From Clostridiaceae bacterium (GTDB lineage Bacteria > Bacillota > Clostridia > Oscillospirales > Acutalibacteraceae): 61,652 nt of DNA. A program made the position numbers and the translations under genes. Location: the NCBI GenBank assembly GCA_021769555.1, contig JAETSR010000014.1:1-61652 (forward strand), read 5' to 3'. The notes beneath the pieces were generated by a model. It was given only the letters and a program-made list of their open reading frames with translations, did not search any database and was not told where the DNA came from. This document shows, one piece after another, positions 16,044 through 23,703 of the stretch (the stretch's first letter is position 1; every line of letters starts with the position of its first letter).

Positions 16044-16562
16044 TTACTGCTTCAAATATTCCTCAAGGGGCGCTAAGCTCTCATGCTTCGTGCTGTCGAA
16101 GGACTCTTGGATGTTCTGCAGCATGACCCGCTCCTTTGAGGAATCCGCATGGGATTTGAGCATTTTTCTGAAGCCCGCCATAAGGAGCCTGTCTATGGGG
16201 TTCATGGCGGCGTAGTTCAGTCCGCCCTGAAGGTAGAATGGCTTTATTAGCTCGAGCTCTCCGGGGGTGAAATTCTCGCGCTCCAAACGCCGAACGTCCG
16301 GGGCGTCCGGGGGCATGGCGCCGGTGAAGAACACGGCAACCCTCTTTCCCCGGAGCTTTGGCATTTGCTTTTTAAGCCACCCGAGCTTATTTATCTTCCC
16401 GATATAGCACCCGCTGCCGAAGGCCACCGCCCGGTACTTCTCGAAGTCCACCGTATTCCGCTCCTCATAGGGGAAGCAGTCGCAGGAGAGGTCCTCCTTC
16501 AGCCACTGGGCGTACTTTTTGGTGAAGCCGGTCTTTGAGCTGTAGATTATCACTGTGTTCAT
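16044..16562 (-). CDS. Flavodoxin-domain protein
   Basis: A 172-residue FMN-binding flavodoxin-like protein. The phosphate-binding loop is YSSKTGFTKKYA (about 7-18), and the region AVAFGSGCYIGKI fits the second FMN loop. It resembles the flavodoxin_5/HemG-like group, which may act in redox or protoporphyrinogen oxidation, but the role is not determined. The longest frame starts at 16769 inside the upstream gene; the ATG at 16562 with AGGAGGT just upstream is correct. It lies 38 nt after the TetR gene on the same strand and is probably controlled by it. Confidence 0.9.
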   Translation of the reverse strand: MNTVIIYSSKTGFTKKYAQWLKEDLSCDCFPYEERNTVDFEKYRAVAFGSGCYIGKINKLGWLKKQMPKLRGKRVAVFFTGAMPPDAPDVRRLERENFTPGELELIKPFYLQGGLNYAAMNPIDRLLMAGFRKMLKSHADSSKERVMLQNIQESFDSTKHESLAPLEEYLKQ

Positions 16563-16600
16563 ATTTACCTCCTGCCGCCTGTTACAGGCGGCTTTTCTAT

Positions 16601-17197
16601 TTATTTCCGCATATTTGACTTTGCAAACTGCCTGATATGCTCCCGGAGCCTGGGCTTCGCCCCCTCCCAGCTCTCGCCCGAAGAGAGCAGCAGGAATACA
16701 CCGCCGTAAAACTGCCCCGCCAGCGCCGAGGGGTCCCCGGGCCGGAAGACGCCTTTTTCCATGAGCCACGCGAATATTTTCTCCTGCACCTCCAAAGGAT
16801 ACCGGCAGTACAGCTGCCTGTAGAGCTCGCCGGCGCGCTGGTCCTCGAACTGGCAGACTGTGAGGAGCCTGCGGAAGCGGGTGTTCCAGGGGTCCTCGAA
16901 AAAAAATCCGAAGACCTCAAGTATCGTCTCCTCAAGCTCATCTCCTGTGCGTCCAAAAGCTGTGAGGTCCTCGTCCCCCGAGAAGGGCAGGCTGCGGCTG
17001 TGATAATATTCTTCCGCTTTGGTCCAGCAGATATCCACAATGGCGTCGAATATGGCCCGTTTGTTAGGGAAATGGTTATAAAGGGAGCTCTCCCTTATCC
17101 CCACGGCGGCGGCAATGTCCCGGACGGAGACAGCGGCATAGCCCCGGGCAGAGAAGAGTTCCAGGGCCTCCCAGATGATTTTTTCCTTGGTCGGCAT
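16601..17197 (-). CDS. TetR/AcrR-family transcriptional regulator
   Basis: A 198-residue repressor-type protein. The N-terminal helix-turn-helix (about 8-55) shows ALELFSARGYAAVSVRDIAAAVGIRESSLYNHFPNKRAIFDAIV, the standard TetR pattern (KEKI through AIVD). The C-terminal ligand domain is variable, so the inducer is unknown. It is transcribed ahead of the flavodoxin gene from a consensus promoter with a palindromic operator just upstream, so autoregulation and control of the flavodoxin are likely. Confidence 0.93.
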   Translation of the reverse strand: MPTKEKIIWEALELFSARGYAAVSVRDIAAAVGIRESSLYNHFPNKRAIFDAIVDICWTKAEEYYHSRSLPFSGDEDLTAFGRTGDELEETILEVFGFFFEDPWNTRFRRLLTVCQFEDQRAGELYRQLYCRYPLEVQEKIFAWLMEKGVFRPGDPSALAGQFYGGVFLLLSSGESWEGAKPRLREHIRQFAKSNMRK

Positions 17198-17213
17198 TTT
17201 GCCCCTCCTTTTG

Positions 17214-17263
17214 CTAACGTTTGTTAGTTCCTATATTGTACTATCACTTGTTCGTTTTGTCAA
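17214..17263 (-). promoter_or_regulatory. TetR-flavodoxin promoter and operator
   Basis: On the minus strand TTGACA (17258-17263), a 17-nt spacer and TACAAT (17235-17240) form the promoter. Just downstream is the inverted repeat CTAAC-GTTT-GTTAG (17214-17227), a likely site for the TetR protein. Confidence 0.8.
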
Positions 17264-17265
17264 GC

Positions 17266-17298
17266 ATAAAAAAGCCAGGGGCGCAGACATCTCCCCTG
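17266..17298 (-). terminator. Terminator of the GNAT gene
   Basis: A CAGGGG/CCCCTG stem (17293-17298 with 17276-17281) is followed on the minus strand by GCTTTTTTATG. It closes the operon running from 22175 down to 17309. Confidence 0.75.
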
Positions 17299-17308
17299 AC
17301 CTCTTGTT

Positions 17309-18025
17309 TTATGCCAGCCAGAACATATTCTTCTCGCTTACAGTATACCCCGCCTGCTCATATATCCCCAAAAGGCCCTCGTCCTCTACAGGGACATGCA
17401 CAAAGGGCGCCAGGCAGTTGTCCAGGCACCAGCCGGTTATGTATGCTATAAGGCCCCCCAGCAGCTCCGGGGCCTCCTCACCCAGGTCCTGCCGGACAGA
17501 GAGCATTCCTATTCCCCCCTCCGGGTACAGGCCGACTACTCCCTGCAGCTCCTTATGCCGTATGACCCCATGCAGCGCCCCTGCCGAGAGCCGCTCCCTC
17601 AGCTCGTCCCGGTCGAACTCCCCGGGGAAGCTCTCCATAATCAGGCCCTCCTGGCCGGGCGTCAGGGGCTTCACCAGGCTGAGGTCGAAGCCGCGGCTCC
17701 TTGGGGGCATGGGGTTCAGGTATGCCGCCGCCCGGCACTCCATCACTGTCCCGAAGCCCAGCTCGTCCGCAAGGAGCTCCGCGTTCTTCTTGTCGTGCAC
17801 AGCCAGCTGCACGGCCCCTCTTATAAGCTCGCCCAGGGCCCCGGCGGCGGCGGTATCCCCCGCGGCCAGAAGGTACGCTCCGCTTCTGGGCACGTTTATC
17901 AGCACGCCGTCCATGCGCACGGCGCTCACGCTGCCGTCCCCCCGGCGTATGGCCTCCACCATATCCATGCAGAGCACGGGGTTCCTCCCAAGATATGACA
18001 GGGCCCTCTGTTCCATCTCTCTCAT
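17309..18025 (-). CDS. GNAT-like acetyltransferase
   Basis: A 238-residue protein whose C-terminal half looks like a GCN5-related fold of the FR47 type: strand pattern LHGVIRHKELQGVVGLYPEGGIGMLSVRQDLG, then a helix, and a late YEQAGYTVSEKNMFWL that matches the usual ...Y...GF... ending. The N-terminal half is variable. The usual RxxGxG/A pyrophosphate loop is not clear, so activity is uncertain. It is the last gene of an operon headed by two envelope proteins and starts 17 nt after the nucleosidase gene. Confidence 0.75.
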   Translation of the reverse strand: MREMEQRALSYLGRNPVLCMDMVEAIRRGDGSVSAVRMDGVLINVPRSGAYLLAAGDTAAAGALGELIRGAVQLAVHDKKNAELLADELGFGTVMECRAAAYLNPMPPRSRGFDLSLVKPLTPGQEGLIMESFPGEFDRDELRERLSAGALHGVIRHKELQGVVGLYPEGGIGMLSVRQDLGEEAPELLGGLIAYITGWCLDNCLAPFVHVPVEDEGLLGIYEQAGYTVSEKNMFWLA

Positions 18026-18042
18026 AATGCCCTCTCCTGCTC

Positions 18043-18756
18043 TCAGAGCTTCCGCACTGCCCTTATGAGCAGCTCGGCGCTTTTTTCAGCCGTCTCCCTG
18101 GCGAAGGCCGGGAAGTCCACCGGGGAGTCGTCGTTGGCGCTGTCTGAGATAGCCCTGAGCACAGCGCAGGGCACGCCGTTCATATAGCATGCCTGGGCAA
18201 TGCTGCCGCCCTCCATCTCCACGGCCTTGGCCCCGAATTTCTCACCCAGCCAGCGGTTCTTCTCCTTGTCCGCCACAAATATGTCCCCTGTGGCTATGAC
18301 TCCAAGGTGGGCCCCGCCGTATATATCCCGGGCCTCCTCCATGAGCACCCGGCTGGCGTTGGGGTCACAGGGCAGCTTCATTATGTCCTCGCTCCTGCCC
18401 TCCCGACGGATGAACAGGGTGCCCAGGGGGTCCCCAATGGCAGTGGTGTCAAAGTCGTGCTGAACACAGCACTCGGCAGTGACCAGGTCCCCTATCTTCA
18501 CCCCCACGCCTCCGGCAACGCCGGTGTTTATAATGAGCCGGGGCTTATACTTCAAAATCATTATCTGGGCGCATACCGCCGAGTTCACCTTCCCGGGCCC
18601 GCACTCGGCCACCACCACCGGCACCCCTTCCAGCTCTCCCGTATAGAACAGGAGCCCCGCTGTCCCTGAGCTCTCCTTCCCGGCGAGCCGGGCTATAATG
18701 CTGTTGACCTCCACCTCCATTGCGCCTATTATGCCGATTGGTGATTTGTTTTCCAT
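18043..18756 (-). CDS. mtnN: 5'-methylthioadenosine/S-adenosylhomocysteine nucleosidase
   Basis: Hydrolyses methylthioadenosine and S-adenosylhomocysteine to adenine and the thioribose, recycling methionine and feeding the LuxS pathway. The 237-residue protein has the family start GIIGAMEVEV (catalytic Glu16 equivalent to E. coli Glu12), NTGVAGG, the purine/ribose motif VEMEGGSIAQ, and RAISDSAND with the catalytic Asp. It follows the repeat-containing envelope gene by 16 nt and precedes the GNAT gene, apparently in one transcript. Confidence 0.96.
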   Translation of the reverse strand: MENKSPIGIIGAMEVEVNSIIARLAGKESSGTAGLLFYTGELEGVPVVVAECGPGKVNSAVCAQIMILKYKPRLIINTGVAGGVGVKIGDLVTAECCVQHDFDTTAIGDPLGTLFIRREGRSEDIMKLPCDPNASRVLMEEARDIYGGAHLGVIATGDIFVADKEKNRWLGEKFGAKAVEMEGGSIAQACYMNGVPCAVLRAISDSANDDSPVDFPAFARETAEKSAELLIRAVRKL

Positions 18757-18772
18757 TACTATCTTCCTTTCG

Positions 18773-20827
18773 TTATGTTCTGTTGTCCTCCGGAACTATG
18801 TCCTCTATATAGACGAACTTCACGCCCTCCCGGGCGCTATACTTTCCGTCGGGCCGGGAGAGTTCATCCAGCAGGTCCATGTCTATCTCGCCCTCCCGGA
18901 GCTTATAGCCGCCTCTTATGCTGTACCTGTCCCTGACCCAAAGGGTTTCCAGGTTTTCGCTTCTGCCCAGGGGCCCCAGCACTCCCTCGTACCAATCCAG
19001 CCCATAGGCATAGCCCTCTGTCTCCCCCTCGTCCTTTTGGGCGAAGAACTCCTTACCCTTCAGGTTATCGCTTATCCTCCCGAGCAGCTCAGTGTCCGTG
19101 ACCACTGCCGCCCAGGTATTGTCCTCGTCCGTTATCCAGAGGGATTTTGCTTTGGAGATATCCTCCTGCACCCTTTCAATAGGCCGCCATTCGTACCACT
19201 TGGGCCCTGGCATATCCTCATTCAGGCGCTTTAGGTTCTCAATGTCAATGCCGCCCTCTTTAGCCTGGTAGTACCAGCCGTTATAGTCAATCCAGCCGGC
19301 CATGCCCCGGGCGGTGAACTCCTCCCGCTTATAGCCGTCCTTATCGTACCAGGTGAGGGTAAAGAGCGGGTTTCCGTGATAGCGCTCCTTGTCCTCCTTC
19401 TGCGCGTGCATACAGTAGGAGTCGATAGTGCACTGCTCCCGAAGCCCAAAGCTGAGGCCTTTGAGCTCCCGGGCTATGCCCTCAAGCTCCTTGTCCTTGA
19501 TGACTACAGCGTTTCCGTCGCTTGACTGCATAAGGATATACCCGCCCTCAAGGTCGAACACCTTCTCCTGCGGAGGACTATCCATAATCTCAATGGCCGG
19601 GGTGGGCTCTGGGCCCAGCTCCGGGTCGGGAGTGGGGCTGGGGCGGGGAGTGAGTCGAGGCATTGGCGGGTCGCCGTCCTTCCAGTACAGCACACCGGGA
19701 TGGTTCTTATAGGGGCCTTCGGGGTCGGTAATTTGGGCGTAAAGCTCCAGGTCGAACTTTCTGCCGTCCATGAGCTTATAGAGCCAGCCGCCGTACCTGA
19801 TGGTCTCCTCATCTATTACCCATACGGCGGGGGAAAGGTAGTCGTCGGCAAACCACCGGCTTATGCAGTAGACGGGCTCCTCTCCCGGGTCCGGGCCGAA
19901 AGCCTTGAACTCCATCTCCTGTATTTCTCCTTCAAAGCGCCCCACCAGCTCCGGGTCTGTTATCCTGACAAGAGCTCCCTCACTTGAACCTTCATCGTGA
20001 ACGGTAAAGTCAAGCAGGTCCTCACTGTACTTAAAGTCAACTACAGGATATATATCGCCGTAGCTGGCCTCCGGCATAGTCTCTGCCATGCGGCTTATCC
20101 ACTCATCGTCAATGTCCCCATCTGTTCCATAGACAGCGCGGTTATATACCGTTTTATTACCCCGAAAGGAGATATTTCCCAGTGAACGGTCCTCCATGTC
20201 AAAAAGCCCAAAGCTAAACCCGCAGCCTTCAACATCCAACAGATTCTCGTCGCTCTTATAGAAGCTCATGGCTCTGAGCATGTCTTTCAGCTCCGCAAGG
20301 GGCTCATCCCGGATAACGACAGCGTTACCGCCAGGGCTATACAGGTTTGCCCGGGCTATGGAGTCAACGTCAAGAAGCTGCTCCGGCTCCCTCACCTCCG
20401 GAAGTCCCAGCAAAAGCCCCCGAAGGCTGTCCATGTCAAAGATGTCCCCTCCCAGGAAGTTGAAGCACTGGTCCTCCCGGAAAACCGTACCCGCGCGGCT
20501 TATCTCCACAACGGCCTGGCTCTCGCCCTCGGGGGAGAGCCACTCTATGGTCCAGTCCCGCATGTGCTCGGGGAAGTCCTTTGAGAGGTCCACCATCATG
20601 CCGTTCTCCTCGGTGAGGGTCATAAGGGTCTCGCTGAGGCTTTTGATGTCCTCCTCATTCTCCACCCTCACCTTTTTGCCCATTGACCTGCTCTCAATAG
20701 TCACCGAGCCCACAGTCTCCAAGGGAGGCGAAGCCGCCTCGTCGGGCTTCGGGCCGTCCTTTGTGCAGAACCATAGGGTGAACACCAGGGCTGTGACTAT
20801 CACCGCGTAAAATCCCAGCTTCTTCAT
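18773..20827 (-). CDS. Large envelope protein with five degenerate repeats
   Basis: A 684-residue protein with an N-terminal hydrophobic signal or anchor (about 4-21, ending WFC; the residue before Cys does not fit a good lipobox). I do not recognise the family. By eye it contains five related units at about 40-140, 158-250, 270-365, 428-536 and 560-658. Each has a strand with (A/V)VVI(R/K/T)D, a helix of the type xELxxLxxxLxxLSF, a mid part with aromatic residues, and a YGGW(L/Y)Y-like strand followed by GxxDxxxLxxL. A Pro/Thr linker (390-411) separates units 3 and 4. No catalytic motif is seen; a binding or scaffold role outside the membrane is inference. Confidence 0.8.
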   Translation of the reverse strand: MKKLGFYAVIVTALVFTLWFCTKDGPKPDEAASPPLETVGSVTIESRSMGKKVRVENEEDIKSLSETLMTLTEENGMMVDLSKDFPEHMRDWTIEWLSPEGESQAVVEISRAGTVFREDQCFNFLGGDIFDMDSLRGLLLGLPEVREPEQLLDVDSIARANLYSPGGNAVVIRDEPLAELKDMLRAMSFYKSDENLLDVEGCGFSFGLFDMEDRSLGNISFRGNKTVYNRAVYGTDGDIDDEWISRMAETMPEASYGDIYPVVDFKYSEDLLDFTVHDEGSSEGALVRITDPELVGRFEGEIQEMEFKAFGPDPGEEPVYCISRWFADDYLSPAVWVIDEETIRYGGWLYKLMDGRKFDLELYAQITDPEGPYKNHPGVLYWKDGDPPMPRLTPRPSPTPDPELGPEPTPAIEIMDSPPQEKVFDLEGGYILMQSSDGNAVVIKDKELEGIARELKGLSFGLREQCTIDSYCMHAQKEDKERYHGNPLFTLTWYDKDGYKREEFTARGMAGWIDYNGWYYQAKEGGIDIENLKRLNEDMPGPKWYEWRPIERVQEDISKAKSLWITDEDNTWAAVVTDTELLGRISDNLKGKEFFAQKDEGETEGYAYGLDWYEGVLGPLGRSENLETLWVRDRYSIRGGYKLREGEIDMDLLDELSRPDGKYSAREGVKFVYIEDIVPEDNRT

Positions 20828-20864
20828 ATATTTCAGCTCCTTTATTTATTTTGGAGAAGCTCTC

Positions 20865-20899
20865 CTATACATAAAGTCGCAAAAATCCCGGGAATATTT
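20865..20899 (-). promoter_or_regulatory. Shared upstream box, copy 2
   Basis: This box partly overlaps the ends of the intergenic gap before the repeat-protein gene and matches 14171-14205 at 26 of 35 positions. It contains the palindrome CCCGGG and the core TTTTTGCGACTTTATG. It may be an internal promoter of the operon recognised by an alternative sigma factor. Confidence 0.45.
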
Positions 20900-20900
20900 T

Positions 20901-22175
20901 TTATTTTTGAAGCTTTCCCCGGATAAATTTTTCAAACTCCCCGCTCTCTCCAAGCTGAAAGCCGTAGTCGTCCACAAGGTAGGCGTTGTCCGGGCCGTAG
21001 TAGAGGTACAGGTACTGGCCGCACCGGCGCACCTCGGTGAGCTGGAAGTAGGGCACCACGTTGGCGGACTGTATGCCAGAGACCCTGAACACATCGTTAT
21101 AGAAGGTATAGTGGGCGGTCTTGCTCATGCCCTGGCTGTGGACCTTTATCTGTATCTTCTCAACGGCCCCGGGCATGGCGATGAGCTTATAAGCATAGTA
21201 CACCGTCACCGCCACAGCCGCAAGCTTCATCCACCAGACGGAGTCTATCAGGAAGGCGGCGCATACTGTTACTATGCAGAGGAGGGTCCCGAATATGAGC
21301 TCGCCGATATTTTTTACATAGGCCTGATAGTAGCTGAAGCGGCGTATGGCCTCCCGGGTGCAGTCGGTCTCGTTGATATACACGGCGTCGCCATGGGCCG
21401 TATCCTTGCCGTTCTGCTTGTGGAACTGGGAGAGCTGCTCGGTGAGGCGGGCCTTTTTCTTCTTGTCTATCCTGCTCTTTATAGGCACATAGATAAGGGG
21501 CCCGGCAACGGCCGCCAGCAGCAGTATAAGCAGGAGCAGCGTGTTGAACGCGGCGCTGGTGTCCTCGGGGGGCTTCTCAAGGATATTGGTGAAGACCATG
21601 GAGTCTGCCATCTCCTTCACCAGCTCCTCCTGCTCCGGGGTCATGGCTGTGTCCAGGGTGTGGATATCGATGTTCAGGGAGTAGCCGTTCATGATGGTGC
21701 CGTATATGAGCTCGTGCATTTCCCGCTCGCCGCCCACGTCTATCTTAATGCGGTAGAATAAGAGCCCCGCCTCGTTTTCATACCAGCCCTTGTCTATGGA
21801 GACGTCCTCGTTACCGGCCTTTGCAAGGCTCTCAAGAAATTCGGCCTTATCCTCTTCCTCCATAAGCCTCAGGTCAAAGACCTGCCCGCTCTCCCTGGAC
21901 TCCTTCTGCATTACGGAGATGTTTGTGGCCCCGTCCTCCGAGAGGAAGTTTGCAACCACCCCCATCTCCTGGTATTCCTTCAGCTTCGCCGCCGCGTCGC
22001 CCACCCCTGCCAGGGCCCAGGCGGGGTCGTTCTCCTCAAGGCCGGGACCCAGCTGATACAGGCCGTCCGGGGCCCGGAACTGGAAGTCCACGCCCACCCA
22101 GTCCTCGGCAAAGGCCATAATGGGCAGTGCCACTGTCAGGAGCAGGGCGGTAAGAACAGATAATATTTTTTTCAA
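20901..22175 (-). CDS. Membrane protein with YcxB-like C-terminal domain
   Basis: A 424-residue protein with a cleavable-looking signal peptide (1-23, ending AFAE), an extracellular domain of about 190 residues, a transmembrane helix near 213-233, and then two further close hydrophobic segments near 292-330. The C-terminal 80 residues (about 340-420) fit the YcxB-like pattern: a strand-rich module with YNDVFRV, a central YFQLTEV, and YLYLYYGPDNAYLV. Function is unknown. The start is TTG with AGAGGAT 9 nt upstream. It heads the operon that includes the repeat protein, mtnN and a GNAT gene. Confidence 0.82.
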   Translation of the reverse strand: MKKILSVLTALLLTVALPIMAFAEDWVGVDFQFRAPDGLYQLGPGLEENDPAWALAGVGDAAAKLKEYQEMGVVANFLSEDGATNISVMQKESRESGQVFDLRLMEEEDKAEFLESLAKAGNEDVSIDKGWYENEAGLLFYRIKIDVGGEREMHELIYGTIMNGYSLNIDIHTLDTAMTPEQEELVKEMADSMVFTNILEKPPEDTSAAFNTLLLLILLLAAVAGPLIYVPIKSRIDKKKKARLTEQLSQFHKQNGKDTAHGDAVYINETDCTREAIRRFSYYQAYVKNIGELIFGTLLCIVTVCAAFLIDSVWWMKLAAVAVTVYYAYKLIAMPGAVEKIQIKVHSQGMSKTAHYTFYNDVFRVSGIQSANVVPYFQLTEVRRCGQYLYLYYGPDNAYLVDDYGFQLGESGEFEKFIRGKLQK

Positions 22176-22215
22176 GCTAACAACATCCTCTCTGATTTTT
22201 CGCGCTGTTTTTTCT

Positions 22216-22243
22216 ATTATAACACAAGTGCCCGGAATATGGA
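22216..22243 (-). promoter_or_regulatory. Probable promoter of the YcxB-like operon
   Basis: A perfect TATAAT on the minus strand (22216-22221) lies 41 nt before the TTG start. The -35 position has only a weak TTCCAT, so the -10 carries the call. Confidence 0.5.
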
Positions 22244-22279
22244 AAGATTATTTGTAAATATTCTTCCCCATTCTTCTAC

Positions 22280-22308
22280 TTGACGGCGGGCCTTTGAAGG
22301 CGTAAAAT
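22280..22308 (+). promoter_or_regulatory. Promoter of the SDR gene
   Basis: TTGACG (22280-22285), a 17-nt spacer and TAAAAT (22303-22308) lie 42 nt before the ATG at 22351. Confidence 0.65.
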
Positions 22309-22350
22309 AATTTATATATGATATTCCGGCTTTTGAAAGGAGAGACAGCC

Positions 22351-23112
22351 ATGGTAACAGCAGTTATAACCGGGGCCTCCAGCGGCCTTGGGAAGGAATA
22401 CATCAACGCCATAATCGAGCAGTATCCCAGTGTGGACGCCTTCTGGCTCATTGCCCGCCGCAAGGAGCTCTTAAAGGAGATAGCCGGGGAGCACCCGGAC
22501 AAGACCATCGCCGCCATCTCTTTGGACCTATCGAAGGAGGAAAGCCTGGACCTCTTTGAGCAGCTCCTCAAGGAGAACAATCCGGAGATAAAGGTGCTGG
22601 TGAATAACGCCGGCTTTGGCAAGTGCGAGGACTTCTTTGCCTCCAACCGCCGGTCCCAGACGGATATGGTTGACCTCAACTGCCGGGCGCTCACGGGCAT
22701 TACCCGCCTCTGCCTGCCCTTTATGCTGGACGACAGCCTGGTGATAAACGTCTCCTCCATTGCGGCCTTTGCGCCCACGCCCCGGATGTCCGTGTATGCC
22801 GCCACGAAGTCCTTTGTGCTGTCCCTGTCCAAGGCCCTGCACGATGAGCTCCGTCCAAGGGGCATAAAGGTGCTGGCGGTATGCCCGGGGCCCATGGACA
22901 CCGAGTTCTGGAAGGTGGCAAACGTCCCCGAGGGCAAATCCCGGCTTATAGACAAGCTCCCCAGGGTCAGCGCACCTGAGGTGGCCGCCGGGTCACTTAA
23001 AGCCGCAAAGAGGGGCAAGCTGGTTTATACCAACAGCTTTTTCTATAAGCTCTATAGGCTCATAGGCAAGCTCCTGCCCCATGGGTTCCTAATGCAGTTT
23101 ACGGAGGTGTGA
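22351..23112 (+). CDS. Short-chain dehydrogenase/reductase
   Basis: A 253-residue NAD(P)-dependent oxidoreductase. The cofactor motif TGASSGLG is at 8-15, NNAG in the middle, the catalytic Ser in NVSSIAA and Tyr-Lys in YAATK. The loop VCPGPMDTEFW follows. Substrate is unknown; these oxidise or reduce alcohols, ketones or fatty intermediates. The frame is open from 22318, but the ATG at 22351 with AGGAGAGA is the sensible start. It is followed after 1 nt by the acetyltransferase gene. Confidence 0.93.
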   Translation: MVTAVITGASSGLGKEYINAIIEQYPSVDAFWLIARRKELLKEIAGEHPDKTIAAISLDLSKEESLDLFEQLLKENNPEIKVLVNNAGFGKCEDFFASNRRSQTDMVDLNCRALTGITRLCLPFMLDDSLVINVSSIAAFAPTPRMSVYAATKSFVLSLSKALHDELRPRGIKVLAVCPGPMDTEFWKVANVPEGKSRLIDKLPRVSAPEVAAGSLKAAKRGKLVYTNSFFYKLYRLIGKLLPHGFLMQFTEV

Positions 23113-23113
23113 T

Positions 23114-23632
23114 ATGGTCAGTTTACGCCCCTTAGAGGCCGCCGACGCCCCGCTCCTGCTCGGCTGGCTTACGGACCCCCGGATGCTTGAGTACTGGGAG
23201 GGTCCCCATGAGGTATTTACCCCAAAGCGCATACAGGAGGATTTCTATGAGGACACGGACCCCACCGCCAGGTGCATAGTGCAGTATCAGGGGCGTGATA
23301 TCGGCTATTTGCAGTACTATCCACTGGATGGGGAAGGTTTTGAAGAATATCAGTATGAGCGCAGGGATTTGAGGGTATTTGGCATTGACCAGTTCATCGG
23401 CGAGCCCGAGCTCTGGGGTAAGGGCATAGGCCGTCAGTTTATAAAGCTCATCTGTGACTATCTCAGGGACAGCTGCGGCGCCCAGGCCGTGGTGCTGGAC
23501 CCACACGCCGACAACCCCCGGGCCATCCGCTGCTATGAGGCCTGTGGGTTTAAGAAAGTGAAGCTCCTGCCCAGACACGAGCTCCATGACGGCGTGAAGG
23601 TGGACTGCTGGCTTATGGCCCTGGAGTTCTGA
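23114..23632 (+). CDS. AAC(6')-type GNAT acetyltransferase
   Basis: A 172-residue GCN5-related acetyltransferase. It closely recalls the AAC(6') half of the bifunctional enzyme AAC(6')-APH(2''): the segments GIDQFIGEPELWGKGIG, VVLDPHADNPRAIRCYEACGF and HELHDGVKVDCWLM all have counterparts there. The acetyl-CoA loop is WGKGIGRQF. It may acetylate aminoglycosides or a natural polyamine-like compound; resistance is not proved by sequence. The start lies 1 nt after the SDR stop, so the two are cotranscribed. Confidence 0.9.
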   Translation: MVSLRPLEAADAPLLLGWLTDPRMLEYWEGPHEVFTPKRIQEDFYEDTDPTARCIVQYQGRDIGYLQYYPLDGEGFEEYQYERRDLRVFGIDQFIGEPELWGKGIGRQFIKLICDYLRDSCGAQAVVLDPHADNPRAIRCYEACGFKKVKLLPRHELHDGVKVDCWLMALEF

Positions 23633-23703
23633 CTCGCATTTTTGTGCACAGACTGAGAGGCCTCCCCCTGCTTTATATGCTATGATTTACCCGAGGTGAT
23701 ATT

